From Actinomadura nitritigenes (GTDB lineage Bacteria > Actinomycetota > Actinomycetes > Streptosporangiales > Streptosporangiaceae): 64,000 nt of DNA. Location: positions 372,001-436,000 of the forward strand of contig NZ_JAGEOK010000001.1 of assembly GCF_017573545.1 (NCBI RefSeq). The letters run 5' to 3'. A model generated the notes under the pieces. It was not told the origin of the DNA. It did not search any database and saw nothing but the letters and a program-made list of their open reading frames with translations. This document shows, piece after piece, positions 30,028-39,221 of this stretch. The first letter of the stretch is position 1; every line of letters starts with the position of its first letter. The translations under genes were made by a program, and so were the position numbers.

Positions 30028-31317
30028 TCAGCGCGAACGCCCGGAGCGGCGGGGTGCGGAGGCGGCGTCCGGAAGCGGCGGCCCGGTGTAGACGGCGCGC
30101 GGGCGCAGCGGGTGCGCGCCGCCGTACTCCTCGATGGCGTGCGCGAGCCACCCGGCGGTGCGGGCGACCGCGAACACCGCCTCCCCCGCGCCCGGGACGA
30201 ACCCGGCGACCGCGCCGAGCGCCGCCACCGCGAAGTCGATGTTCGCGGAGGGCAGCCGGCGCCGCTCCGCCTCGTCCAGCACGGCTTCGGCGGCGGCGAG
30301 CCGGGGGTGCCCCGGCGCCGCCGCGCGGACCAGGTCCAGCAGCAGCGCCGCGCGCCCGTCGCCCGACTTGTACACCACGTGCCCGAACCCGGGGACGCGC
30401 TCGCCGGCGCGCAGCCGCGCGCCGACCACCTGCGCGGCCGACGCCGGGTCGGCCACCTCCGCGATCAGCCGTTCCGCCCCGTAGGAGGCGCCGCCGTGCA
30501 GCGGCCCGCTGAGCACGCCGAGCCCGGACGCGACGACGGCGTACGGGTCGGCCCGCACGGACGCGGCGACCCGCGCGGCCAGCGTCGAGGCCGCCAGCTC
30601 GTGGTCGGCCAGCAGGATCAGCGCGGCCTCCAGCGCGCGCAGCGTCCCCGCCTCCCCCGGCCGCGGGCACAGCCGCCCCCACAGCCGCCCGGCCACCCCC
30701 TCCCCGCCGGGTTGCGGCGAGTCGTCGTCATGGGCGCGCTCCAAGGGGCGACCCGCCGCGGGGAGGGCTTCGACGAGGCCCGCGATGAGGGCGCGGGCGG
30801 TGGCGGTGACGCCCTCCGGGTCGAGGTGGTGGCGCAGGGGGTCGGTCGCGGCGAGCGCGGCGACGATCACCTGGAGGCGGTCCATCGGGAGCAGCCCCTC
30901 GGGCAGCCCGGACTGCGCGGCGACGGCCGCCGCGACGCCCTCGTCCCGCGCCCGCCACGGCGCCTCGGCCGGCTCGTCGCGGCCCGTCCACAGCCAGCCG
31001 GCGACCCGCTCGAACGGCCCGTGCTCGGCCAGGCCGAGCACGTCGCGGCCCCGGTAGTAGGGACGGTCCGCGCCGAGCGCGGTGATCGCCGACTCGATCG
31101 CCAGCTCCCCCGGGCCGGGCCCCCGGCGGGGCCTGCCGCGCCGGGCCAGCTCCTCGACCTGCGCGGCGTCGAACAGGCTGCGGCGGCCGTCCGGGGCGTG
31201 CCGGCGGCGCAGCACGCCCCGGCTGACGTAGGCGTACAACGTGGCGGGCTTCACACCGAGCCGTTCGGCGGCGGCCGCCGCGTCGATCCACCCGCCCAGC
31301 TGGTCGTTCTCGCCCAT
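30028..31317 (-). CDS. Citrate synthase-family protein with an N-terminal helix-turn-helix
   Basis: A 429-aa protein. Residues about 8-60 form an excisionase/MerR-like HTH (WIDAAAAAERLGVKPATLYAYVSRGVLRRR). The rest is a citrate synthase fold with the catalytic-type residues His in GPLHGGASYG, His in PGFGHVVYK and Asp in NIDFAV. It is shorter than housekeeping citrate synthase in the catalytic part. Known actinobacterial relatives carry the same HTH; whether they bind DNA, catalyse, or both is unclear. ATG 31317 follows GGAG. It is divergent from a homocitrate/isopropylmalate synthase-like gene across only 67 nt, which suggests a shared pathway and shared control. Confidence 0.85.
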   Translation of the reverse strand: MGENDQLGGWIDAAAAAERLGVKPATLYAYVSRGVLRRRHAPDGRRSLFDAAQVEELARRGRPRRGPGPGELAIESAITALGADRPYYRGRDVLGLAEHGPFERVAGWLWTGRDEPAEAPWRARDEGVAAAVAAQSGLPEGLLPMDRLQVIVAALAATDPLRHHLDPEGVTATARALIAGLVEALPAAGRPLERAHDDDSPQPGGEGVAGRLWGRLCPRPGEAGTLRALEAALILLADHELAASTLAARVAASVRADPYAVVASGLGVLSGPLHGGASYGAERLIAEVADPASAAQVVGARLRAGERVPGFGHVVYKSGDGRAALLLDLVRAAAPGHPRLAAAEAVLDEAERRRLPSANIDFAVAALGAVAGFVPGAGEAVFAVARTAGWLAHAIEEYGGAHPLRPRAVYTGPPLPDAASAPRRSGRSR

Positions 31318-31384
31318 GCCCGCTCCACCTACATTGATTTTCGTCAATATTGATACATATGGATCCGACTGTCAATCTGAGGGC
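31318..31384. promoter_or_regulatory. AT-rich divergent promoter region with repeated ATTGA/TCAAT half-sites
   Basis: This is one of the most AT-rich stretches in the window. ATTGA (31333-31337), TCAAT (31344-31348) and ATTGA (31349-31353) form overlapping inverted and direct repeats between two divergent genes. They are candidate sites for the HTH-bearing citrate synthase-like protein or another regulator of both genes. Confidence 0.5.
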
Positions 31385-32629
31385 ATGCCACAGATTCACT
31401 TCCTCGACGTCACCAACCGCGACGGCGTCCAGACCGCCCGGACCGGGCTGTCGAAGTTCGGCAAGACGATGGTGAACTTCTACCTGGGACGGCTCGGCGT
31501 CGCGCAGTCCGAGATCGGGTTCCCGTTCCTGTTCCACGAGGTCCCCTACGTCCGGGCGCAGATCGCGCTGGCGGAGGCGGGCGCGTTCGGCGACCTGCGG
31601 CTGTCCGGCTGGTGCCGGGGCGTCCCGCAGGACGTGGAGAAGGCCGTCCAGGTCCGGACGGCCGGCGGCACCGGGCTCGCGCACTACAACCTGTCCATCT
31701 CCACGTCGGACTACATGCTCGCGAACAAGTTCCGCGGGAAGCTCGACCGCGACGCCGTCATCCGCGAGATGGCCGCGGCCGTCCGCGCGGCCAAGGCGGG
31801 CGGCGCGCGGACCGTCGGCGTCAACGCCGAGGACGGCTCCCGCACCGACGACGGGTTCCTCACCGAGTTCGCGCTCGCCGCGAAGGAGGCCGGCGCCGAC
31901 CGGGTCCGCTACTGCGACACCATCGGCGGCGACACCCCGGACCGCATCCGCGAGCGCTTCGCCAAGCTCGCCGCCGCGGTCGGCCTGCCCGTCGAGACCC
32001 ACTGCCACAACGACCTCGGCCTCGCCGTCGCCAACTCCCTCCACGGCGCGCTCGGCGACCTGGAGGCCGGGCAGGACGCCTGGATCAACACGTGCGTCAA
32101 CGGGATCGGCGAGCGGTCCGGCAACGCCGACCTGCTGTCCACCATCCTCGCGTTCCGGCACGCCTTCGACCCGCAGGTCACCGGCGCCGAGATCGGCGAC
32201 CCGATCGACCTGTCCTGGGCGCGCCGCTTCGCGCTGTGGGCGAGCTACGCCTTCGGCCAGCCGCTCCCCTACAACCAGGTCGGCGTCGGGCGGAACGCCT
32301 TCGCGCACGAGTCCGGCATCCACGCCGACGGCGCCCTGAAGGACCACGGCAACTACGAGCTGTACGACGAGGAGACCCTCGGCCCGTTCCCCGACGACTG
32401 GCACGCGCGGCCCGGACGCGTCGTCCTGACCGGCGAGTACGGCGGCAAGGCCGGGTTCCGGCACGTCATGGACGGCCTCGGCGTCGAGCCCGCCGACGAG
32501 GAGCTGTCGTTCAAGCTCGTCCAGCTCTGCAACGCCCAGACGGGCCGCCCCCTCACCGACGACGAGCTCCGGCTCATCGCGCGGTACCCCCACGAGCTGG
32601 CCCTCCTGTTCCCGGGGGCCCTCGAGTGA
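31385..32629 (+). CDS. Homocitrate/2-isopropylmalate synthase-like acyltransferase
   Basis: A 414-aa HMGL-like TIM-barrel enzyme of the LeuA/NifV family. Diagnostic blocks are DVTNRDGVQTA at the N-terminus, ETHCHNDLGLAVAN (metal-binding His pair), VNGIGERSGNADL and HESGIHADGALKD. It condenses acetyl-CoA or another acyl-CoA with a 2-oxo acid. It is shorter than the regulated LeuA (over 500 aa) because it lacks the C-terminal leucine-binding domain, so homocitrate synthase or a specialised function is more likely than leucine biosynthesis. ATG 31385 has GAGGG unusually close (1 nt). The divergent citrate synthase-like gene hints at a pathway with two condensation steps. Confidence 0.82.
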   Translation: MPQIHFLDVTNRDGVQTARTGLSKFGKTMVNFYLGRLGVAQSEIGFPFLFHEVPYVRAQIALAEAGAFGDLRLSGWCRGVPQDVEKAVQVRTAGGTGLAHYNLSISTSDYMLANKFRGKLDRDAVIREMAAAVRAAKAGGARTVGVNAEDGSRTDDGFLTEFALAAKEAGADRVRYCDTIGGDTPDRIRERFAKLAAAVGLPVETHCHNDLGLAVANSLHGALGDLEAGQDAWINTCVNGIGERSGNADLLSTILAFRHAFDPQVTGAEIGDPIDLSWARRFALWASYAFGQPLPYNQVGVGRNAFAHESGIHADGALKDHGNYELYDEETLGPFPDDWHARPGRVVLTGEYGGKAGFRHVMDGLGVEPADEELSFKLVQLCNAQTGRPLTDDELRLIARYPHELALLFPGALE

Positions 32630-32679
32630 TTCGCCGGATCCGGCGCTTTTGTCGCTGGTGATCTCTACCTTGTGGAGGC

Positions 32680-34074
32680 ATGGCGAGCAGCGCGACGGCG
32701 GCACAGGCGTACTCCTACACGCGTCCCTCCGGACTGGACGGCGGCCTTCTGGGGCTGTCGACGTCCGGAGGGACGACGAGCGGCGGGCCGCAGGCCCATC
32801 CGCACTTCTTCAGCGGGGTGCTCACCCAGGCCGCGCCGGCCGCGGCGGGGCTCATCGCGCTGGCCGACGTGGCGCGGACCCGGTACTTCCAGCCGCGCCC
32901 CACCGGCTTCCGCGACCCGGTGGTCACCTGCAACGGCGACCGGCTGCGGATGGAGTCGTTCTCCGCGTGCGGCGGCGTGTACGCGCGGCTGGACGTGCTG
33001 GAGCCGGCGCTGGACGGCGACGTCCTCGAGCGCGGCACGACGAACGTGGACGTCAACGGGCCGCTGCGGGAGTCGCTCGCCCGCGTCGGCGGGTCGGACC
33101 CGCTGCACCTGGCGGTGGGCGCCGACGAGATGGCGGTGACCACCCTGGACGGCGCGGTGGTGGAGAAGAAGGTCCCGCTGCCGGAGCGGTGGCTGCGCGG
33201 GTTCGCCGAGGTCCAGGTGATCACGGCCGGGTTCGACCCGCGGGCGGAGCTGAAGGGCCCGGACGCCGTCCGGTTCCTGCGGTCGCTGCCCGCCCGTTCG
33301 CGCGGGGCGCTGTGGGCGGCGCCGGCCGGACGGACGCTGCGGCTGTCGTCGCGTCCGGGCCCGGGGGCGGTGTGCCTCGCCGGGGCCGACCGGCTGCGGA
33401 CCATGCTGCCGCTGCTGCGGTTCGCCCGCGCGCTGCGCGCCTACGGCCCCCCGGCCACCGCCGCGAGCGGGCCCGCGGCGAGCGTGTGGGAGCTGGAGCT
33501 GCCCGGCATGCGCTATGTCCTGACGCTGTCGCCGGAGCCGTCGCGGGGCTTCTCCGGGGAGGGCGCCGTCCTCGGCGCCCTCGCGACCGACGAGGCCGCG
33601 GGCGACGCCGACCTGGTCGGCGCGCTGCTGTCGTTCGAGCCGCGGGTGGACCCCGGCCCGCTGTCCGAGCGGTCCGGGCTCCCGCTCGACCGGACGAGGG
33701 CGGCGCTGACGCAGCTCGGGACGTCCGGCCGGGTCGGCTTCGACGCCGCCGAGGCCGCGTTCTTCCACCGGGAGCTGCCCTACGACCCGGCACTGGTGGC
33801 GGGGCTGAACCCGCGCCTGCGGTCGGCGCGGGCGCTGGTCGCGGACGGCGCCGTCCGGTTCACCGGCGACGCCTCGGCGGTCGTGACGACCGACGGCGGC
33901 GAGCGCCTCGTCCGGTTCGAAGGGGAACGCACCACCTGTACGTGCCCGTGGTGGTTCGATCACCGGGGCGAGCGCGGCCCGTGCAAGCACGTCCTCGCGG
34001 CCACGATCGTCCGGCGCGACGGCGAGCTGCTCGCCGGGCTGGACGCCGGGCTGGACGCGGAGGCGGCGCGATGA
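32680..34074 (+). CDS. SWIM zinc-finger protein
   Basis: A 464-aa protein with a C-terminal SWIM zinc finger: CTCPWW near residue 420, then GPCKHVLA (C-x-C ... C-x-H). The remainder has no catalytic motif I recognise. ATG 32680 is preceded by GGAGG only 1 nt away and by TACCTT 8 nt away, so it may be nearly leaderless. The stop overlaps the start of the 882-aa downstream gene (ATGA), so the two are made together. In many actinomycetes a SWIM protein is paired with a large solenoid-like partner, sometimes plus MoxR and VWA genes; the last two are not adjacent here. Confidence 0.85.
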   Translation: MASSATAAQAYSYTRPSGLDGGLLGLSTSGGTTSGGPQAHPHFFSGVLTQAAPAAAGLIALADVARTRYFQPRPTGFRDPVVTCNGDRLRMESFSACGGVYARLDVLEPALDGDVLERGTTNVDVNGPLRESLARVGGSDPLHLAVGADEMAVTTLDGAVVEKKVPLPERWLRGFAEVQVITAGFDPRAELKGPDAVRFLRSLPARSRGALWAAPAGRTLRLSSRPGPGAVCLAGADRLRTMLPLLRFARALRAYGPPATAASGPAASVWELELPGMRYVLTLSPEPSRGFSGEGAVLGALATDEAAGDADLVGALLSFEPRVDPGPLSERSGLPLDRTRAALTQLGTSGRVGFDAAEAAFFHRELPYDPALVAGLNPRLRSARALVADGAVRFTGDASAVVTTDGGERLVRFEGERTTCTCPWWFDHRGERGPCKHVLAATIVRRDGELLAGLDAGLDAEAAR

Positions 34075-36719
34075 GCTGGGACGCGATCCGGGACGCGATC
34101 GACGCCAAGGACGCCGGCCGGGTGATCACGCTGGTCTCCCGCCTGGACGCGGCGGGGCGCAAGGAGGTCGCCGGCCGGCTGCCCGGCAGGCTGAAGGAGA
34201 TGCGCGACGCGACCCGGTTCGGGGACTTGGAGAGGGGCTTCCACCGGCCGCTGATGCTGGCGGGCGCGGGCACGATCGGCGGGGCCGCCGCAGCGGCGGC
34301 ATGGCTGTGCCGCCGCGAGTTCGACTCGTGGTGGCTGCGCTCCCAGGGCCCGCAGCTGCGCAAGGACCTGGACAAGGTCACCGCGGACCGCCCCGCCGAA
34401 TGGCGCGCCGACGTCGGCCGCCGCATCGCCGAGCGCATCCGGGTGACGGACTTCGCGGAGGAGGTGCTTCCGCGGTGGCACATGGCGGCGGGCCTCACCC
34501 TGTCGGCGGGCGCGGAGCCGCCGGCGGCCGACGGCTTCGCCGTGATGTGGGCGAGCGGCGGCGCCGACACCAGGACGCTCGCCGACGACCCCTTCCTCGA
34601 CGCGCTCCTCCCCCGGCTGTTCGAGGCGGACGGCGTCGGCGCGGCCCTCGCCTTCGACCGGAGCAGCGCGGAATGGGACCGGGAGCGCAGGACCTGGGCC
34701 GACGCGCTGGCCGAGCTCGCCGCCACCGGACGGATCGCCCGCGACACGCTGATCGGCGGCTGCGTCCGGCGGTTCCTGCGCGGCGGCACGCCGCACGAGC
34801 TGCGCTGGTTCGTCCAGTTGCACGAGGTCCTGGAGCCCACGGACGACGAGGTGGTCGCGCGCGTGCGGGACTACGCCCGGCTGCTGCCGTCCGCGCCCTC
34901 GACGGTCGCGGATCTGGCCTTGCGGGCCGTCCGCCGGGCCGACGAGCTGGAACGGGTCGACGAGCCGCTGTTCGAGGAGGCGGCGGGCGCGGTGCTGTTC
35001 CGGGCCGAGGCGAAGCTGGTCCGGGCAGGGCTGACCTGGGCCGACCGGACCGCGCGCAAGCGCGCCCGGGTGGACGCCACGCTCCGCGCGGTCACCGCCG
35101 TCTTCTCCTGCGACTCCCTCGACCTGCGGGAACGCGCCGTCAAGATCGCCGTCAAGCACGCGGGCCGGGCGTCCGCGGAGACGGGCGAGGAGGTCCGCGC
35201 CGCGGCCTCGGCGCTGCAAGGGCCGCTCCGCGAGACGATCGCCACCGCGTTCGGCGAGGTGGAGTCCGACGCCCCGGTGGTGCTCGGTCCCCCGCCGTTC
35301 GTGCCGCGCGAGCTTCCCGCTCCGATCGCGTCCCCCGCCGAGATGGCGGCGGAGTTCGACGCCCTGCTCCGCACCGAGCATCAGGACTGGCTCGCGGTCG
35401 AGCGCTTCCTCGCCGCGCTCGTCGCGTTCGCCCACCAGGACGCCGACGCCGCCCGCGACGCCCTGCGCCCCGTGGTGGCCCCGATGCCGTGGCTGGTGGA
35501 CCCGGACACCTCGCTCGGCGCTCACAACGAGGCGAACTGGCCGCTGTGGGCCGTCCGGTCCCTGTTCGTCGCGAAGACGCCGAACCGGCTGGTCGAAACG
35601 CTGGCCTCGTTCGTCAAGGGCTGGGCGCGCAAGGGGGCGACCGTCTTCCATCCGCAGATGGACCGGTTCCTCGCGCTGCGCGGCCGGGAGATCGCCGCGT
35701 CGCTGGGCGGGGCGCCCGTGCTGCTGGCGGCCCCGACCACCGCCGCCGGCCACATCGACCCGGTGGTGCTCGTCGAGCGGCTCGAACGGCTGGAGGCGGC
35801 GGGCGCCGAACCGGGGCGGGCGGAACTGGCGCAGGCGATGCTCCGCGTCCCCCGGGAGACCGACGCCGCGGCCGCCGCCCGGGCCGGGAACCTGGTGTCG
35901 CCGGCCGGGCGCGCGATGGCCGCCTGGCTCGCCGCGGGCCCGCCCGACGACCCTGAGGTTCGGTGCGAGGTGCTCGAGAAGCCGGCGGCGACCGTCGGCG
36001 ACCGCACGCTCCGCCTCCCGTCCCGGATCCTCTCCGTCGTCTCCATGCCCGGGGACTCCGACGTCGCGCGCCTGTGCGCCTTCCCCGAGGAGGGGTGGCG
36101 GGACTTCGGGCAGCCGTCGTACCGCTCGGCCTTCGCATGGTGGCCGGGCGTGACGCCGTCGCACCGGGAGGTCGCCGCGGCGCATCTCGTCCCTTACCAG
36201 GCCTGCCTGACCGACGAGACCCAGGCGCAGGGCGCGACGGTGCTCGCCCTCGCCGAGGCCGGCGGCCCCGCCGGCGCCGCCACCGGGACGCTGCTCGCCC
36301 TGACGCTGGCCAACCGCCACGAACGCCACCGCGCCGACGCGGTCGAGGCCCTCCTCGCGCTGAGCGCGCGCGGCGTCCTGCCCGCCGCGGAGACCGGCGT
36401 CGCGGTCGGCCGGCTCGCGGCCTTCGACCGCGTCAGGCTCGGCAGGGTGGTCAGGGCGCTCACCGCCGCCGCGGACGCCGGCGCGCTCGCGGACGTCTGG
36501 ACGCTGGTCGCCGCCGCGCTCCCCGAGGTGCTCCCCGCGCCGGGCGAGCGCGCCCCGGGCGGTCTTCCCGACCTGCTGGCGCTCGGCACCCGCACCGCCG
36601 AGACGATCGGCGCGCGCGGCATGCTCCCCGCGCTGGAGGCCGTCGCCGGGCGCGGCGGGTCCAGCCGGCTGGTGAAGGAGGCCGGCCGGCTGCACCGGAC
36701 CCTCGCGGCCGCAACCTGA
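34071..36719 (+). CDS. Large partner of the SWIM protein (DUF6493-like), function unknown
   Basis: An 882-aa helical, Ala-rich protein with no signal peptide. The N-terminus (DAIRDAIDAKDAGRVITLVSRLDAAGRKEVAG) and the position right after a SWIM gene fit the family I know as DUF6493; that name is from memory, not a search. The middle and C-terminus contain HEAT-like helix pairs, for example AHRELAALLR-type segments around VDPVVLVERLERLEAAG. Cysteines are few and no enzyme motif is visible. ATG 34071 overlaps the SWIM stop by 4 nt. The strict coupling suggests a protein complex. Confidence 0.72.
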   Translation: MSWDAIRDAIDAKDAGRVITLVSRLDAAGRKEVAGRLPGRLKEMRDATRFGDLERGFHRPLMLAGAGTIGGAAAAAAWLCRREFDSWWLRSQGPQLRKDLDKVTADRPAEWRADVGRRIAERIRVTDFAEEVLPRWHMAAGLTLSAGAEPPAADGFAVMWASGGADTRTLADDPFLDALLPRLFEADGVGAALAFDRSSAEWDRERRTWADALAELAATGRIARDTLIGGCVRRFLRGGTPHELRWFVQLHEVLEPTDDEVVARVRDYARLLPSAPSTVADLALRAVRRADELERVDEPLFEEAAGAVLFRAEAKLVRAGLTWADRTARKRARVDATLRAVTAVFSCDSLDLRERAVKIAVKHAGRASAETGEEVRAAASALQGPLRETIATAFGEVESDAPVVLGPPPFVPRELPAPIASPAEMAAEFDALLRTEHQDWLAVERFLAALVAFAHQDADAARDALRPVVAPMPWLVDPDTSLGAHNEANWPLWAVRSLFVAKTPNRLVETLASFVKGWARKGATVFHPQMDRFLALRGREIAASLGGAPVLLAAPTTAAGHIDPVVLVERLERLEAAGAEPGRAELAQAMLRVPRETDAAAAARAGNLVSPAGRAMAAWLAAGPPDDPEVRCEVLEKPAATVGDRTLRLPSRILSVVSMPGDSDVARLCAFPEEGWRDFGQPSYRSAFAWWPGVTPSHREVAAAHLVPYQACLTDETQAQGATVLALAEAGGPAGAATGTLLALTLANRHERHRADAVEALLALSARGVLPAAETGVAVGRLAAFDRVRLGRVVRALTAAADAGALADVWTLVAAALPEVLPAPGERAPGGLPDLLALGTRTAETIGARGMLPALEAVAGRGGSSRLVKEAGRLHRTLAAAT

Positions 36720-36793
36720 CGGGCCGTCGCGGTGTTGACGAAATTGTCGGACTCAAATGGCAGGCTGGACGGAGCGGAAGGGAGCGCCCGACG

Positions 36794-37339
36794 ATGACCG
36801 AGACACTCGCGTTCGGCACGGTCGACACCGTGCTGGGACGGCTGCTCGTGAGCGAGACCGAGACGGGGATCGTGTCGCTGGACTTCCGCGACACCCCGGC
36901 GGCGCGCGAGCGGGCCGCCCGCAAGACGGGCCTGCCGGTGGTGGACGCGCCCGGCCGCCTCGACCCGGCGCTCGCGGCGCTCCGCGACTACTTCGCCGGC
37001 GACCTGAAGACCTTCGAGCTGCCGATCGACTGGCGGCTCACGGGCGACGTCCACCGGCAGGTGCTCACCACGCTGTACGAGACCGTCCCCTACGGGCGGA
37101 CGATCACCTACGGCGAGCTGGGCGACCGCAGCGGGACCGGCGTGCACGCCCAGGTGATCGGGCAGGTGATGGGCGGCAACCCGATCCCGCTGATCGTGCC
37201 GTGCCACCGCGTGGTCGCGTCGAACGGGATCGGCGGCTACAGCGGCGGCTCCGGCGTCGAGGTCAAGCGCTGGCTGCTCACCCTCGAAGGCGCGATCCCC
37301 GCCACCCTCGACTGGGACATCGCCAGCCCGCCGCGCTAG
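36794..37339 (+). CDS. ogt: Methylated-DNA--protein-cysteine methyltransferase
   Basis: A 181-aa suicide DNA repair enzyme that removes methyl groups from O6-methylguanine. The active-site motif IPLIVPCHRVV has acceptor Cys137, preceded by the YGELG...VIGQVMGGNP helix-turn-helix and followed by GGYSGG. Length fits Ogt/MGMT without an Ada regulatory domain. ATG 36794 has GAAGGGAG upstream. Its TAG stop shares the CTAG with the convergent SDR gene, leaving no room for a terminator between them. Confidence 0.94.
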   Translation: MTETLAFGTVDTVLGRLLVSETETGIVSLDFRDTPAARERAARKTGLPVVDAPGRLDPALAALRDYFAGDLKTFELPIDWRLTGDVHRQVLTTLYETVPYGRTITYGELGDRSGTGVHAQVIGQVMGGNPIPLIVPCHRVVASNGIGGYSGGSGVEVKRWLLTLEGAIPATLDWDIASPPR

Positions 37340-38250
37340 GCGGACGCCGGGGCGTAGGCGACGCCGGTGAGGGCCTCGGAGACCCGCCAGAGCCGGTCGC
37401 CCAGGCCGGCCTTGGCGGCCTGCGGCGGCGTGACGACCTTGACGGGGCTGCCGCGGAACTGCAGCAGGCGCGGGCCGTAGCAGGCGCCCCCCTCGACGTC
37501 CGGCGCCGTCGCGGCGTACAGGGAGGGCAGCGCCCCGGCGGCGGCGGGCTGCGCCACCACGGCGTTGCTGACGACCATCGCCTTCTCCATGACGGAGTTG
37601 CCGGCCATCTTCGGGCCGGCCTCCTGGAGGTTGGTGGCGGCGTAGCCGGGGTGGGCGGCGACGCTGGTGACCTCGGGGACGCGGCGGTCCAGCTCGCGGG
37701 CGAAGACGAGGTTGGCGAGCTTGGCCTGGCCGTAGGCGCCCCACTTGCTGTAGCGGCGCTCGCCCTGCAGGTCGTCGAAGCGGAACCGGCCGCTCCAGGC
37801 GAACCCCGACGTCACCGTGACGACGCGGGCGGACGCGGCGGCGCGCAGCGCGGGCAGCAGCAGGCCGGTGAGCGCGAAGTGGCCGAGGTGGTTGGTGCCG
37901 AACTGCATCTCGAAGCCGTCGGTGGTGGTGCGGCGCGGGAGCGCCATGACGCCCGCGTTGTTGACCAGGATGTCCAGCGGCGCGCCGGCGTGCCGGGAGG
38001 CGAACGCGCGGACCGACGCGAGGTCGGCGAGATCGAGGGCGCCGAGGGCGACGTCGGCGCCGGGCGCGGCCGCCCTGATCCGGTCGAAGGCGGCCTGGCC
38101 GCGCTCGGCGCTGCGGCAGGCCAGCACGACGGACGCGCCGTGCCGGGCGAGCTGCAGCGCCGTGTGGTAGCCGATGCCGCTGTTGGCCCCGGTGACGATC
38201 GCCCGCCGGCCCTGCAGGTCGGGGATGTCGGCCGCCGTCCACCCGCTCAT
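37336..38250 (-). CDS. Short-chain dehydrogenase/reductase
   Basis: A 304-aa classical-type SDR resembling retinol-dehydrogenase/WWOX-like bacterial members. It has the nucleotide site TGANSGIG (20-27), NNAG, a catalytic Ser in VTVTSG, and the Tyr-x3-Lys motif in GAYGQAKLAN. NADP preference is suggested by the Arg in LACRSAERG. The substrate is unknown. ATG 38250 follows GGAGGTG. The stop codon overlaps the convergent ogt stop. Confidence 0.9.
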   Translation of the reverse strand: MSGWTAADIPDLQGRRAIVTGANSGIGYHTALQLARHGASVVLACRSAERGQAAFDRIRAAAPGADVALGALDLADLASVRAFASRHAGAPLDILVNNAGVMALPRRTTTDGFEMQFGTNHLGHFALTGLLLPALRAAASARVVTVTSGFAWSGRFRFDDLQGERRYSKWGAYGQAKLANLVFARELDRRVPEVTSVAAHPGYAATNLQEAGPKMAGNSVMEKAMVVSNAVVAQPAAAGALPSLYAATAPDVEGGACYGPRLLQFRGSPVKVVTPPQAAKAGLGDRLWRVSEALTGVAYAPASA

Positions 38251-38385
38251 GGCACCTCCACGTTCTGACGCGACCTCAAAAGTTAGACGTCACATGCAAT
38301 AGCGACAACCCGTGTGGCGCGATTCACAGCACCGGCCGGTGGATCGGGGGGCCGGTGCGCGCGGCCGCCGCCCTCCCGGGGCGTC

Positions 38386-38874
38386 TCAGGCCGGAAGGTT
38401 CTTCTCGATGGCGGCGACGACGTCGGCGGACTCCGGCTCGGTCTGCGGCGCGAACCGGGCGGCGACGGCGCCGTCCGGGGCGATCAGGAACTTCTCGAAG
38501 TTCCACCGGATGTCGCCGGTGTGCCCCTCGGCGTCAGGGGTGCCGACGAGGCCCTCGTACAGCGCGTGCCTGCCGTCGCCGTTGACCTCGATCTTCTCGG
38601 TCATCGGGAAGGTGACCCCGTAGGTCGTCGAGCAGAACTGCGCGATCTCCTCGGCGCTGCCGGGCTCCTGGCCCATGAACTGGTTGCAGGGGACGCCGAG
38701 GACGGTGAAGCCGCGCCCGGCGAACCGCTCCTGCAGCCGCTCCAGGCCGGCGTACTGCGGGGTCAGGCCGCACTTGGAGGCGACGTTGACGACGAGCACG
38801 GCCTTGCCCCGGTACTGCCCGAGGTCCGCGGAACCGCCCTGCAGACCCTCGATCTCCACGTCATAGAAGGACAT
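38386..38874 (-). CDS. Glutathione peroxidase-family (thiol) peroxidase
   Basis: A 162-aa peroxidase of the GPx family. Motifs are VNVASKCGLTPQY with peroxidatic Cys35, VLGVPCNQFMGQEPG, and the Trp-Asn of IRWNFEKFLI. Cys replaces selenocysteine, and actinomycetes lack glutathione, so a thioredoxin-dependent reaction on lipid or organic peroxides is more likely. ATG 38874 has a TAGGAT -10 six nt upstream and no ribosome site. Confidence 0.94.
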   Translation of the reverse strand: MSFYDVEIEGLQGGSADLGQYRGKAVLVVNVASKCGLTPQYAGLERLQERFAGRGFTVLGVPCNQFMGQEPGSAEEIAQFCSTTYGVTFPMTEKIEVNGDGRHALYEGLVGTPDAEGHTGDIRWNFEKFLIAPDGAVAARFAPQTEPESADVVAAIEKNLPA

Positions 38875-38880
38875 GTGGCG

Positions 38881-38886
38881 ATCCTA
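38881..38886 (-). promoter_or_regulatory. -10 hexamer TAGGAT, predicted leaderless start of the peroxidase gene
   Basis: On the minus strand TAGGAT ends 6 nt before ATG 38874, and CGCCAC between them is not a ribosome site. Confidence 0.5.
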
Positions 38887-38936
38887 GGCGATCACCCCCG
38901 GCCCGCACCGCCCGGATCGCGTCCGGAGGCGGAGGG

Positions 38937-39098
38937 TCACGGCGACAGGTCCAGGCTGCTCACGAACGAGGAGACCTGATCACCGGCCCTTCCCAGCTGC
39001 GTGAACGCGTTGTTGACGAAGCCGGCCGCGTCCCGGGGTGAGCTCAGCAGGTAGAAGATGACGAAGGCGATGGCCACATAGCGGAGGTTCTTCTTCAT
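38937..39098 (-). CDS. Tiny membrane protein, first of a paralogous pair (53 aa)
   Basis: A 53-aa protein: two Lys at the N-terminus, one hydrophobic helix (LRYVAIAFVIFYLLS), then an amphipathic tail with FVNNAFTQLG and Ser-rich ends. It is clearly related to the 52-aa protein encoded at 39267-39425 (shared MKKN/MNKK start, IAFV helix, S-P/R-P turn, FNNA-like segment, LG). ATG 39098 has AGGGACGG upstream; a longer reading from 39146 is less likely. The function is unknown. It could be a membrane microprotein that modulates a larger complex. Confidence 0.65.
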   Translation of the reverse strand: MKKNLRYVAIAFVIFYLLSSPRDAAGFVNNAFTQLGRAGDQVSSFVSSLDLSP

Positions 39099-39221
39099 CC
39101 GTACGCCGTCCCTGTTGTAGCGCAGCGACACATTGACCCGATCCAATGATGCCCAGCCGCGTCTGCTCGCAAAGCGGGATTTTACTGTGACGCGGGGGAG
39201 AGCGCTTGCTTGCCGCGCGCG

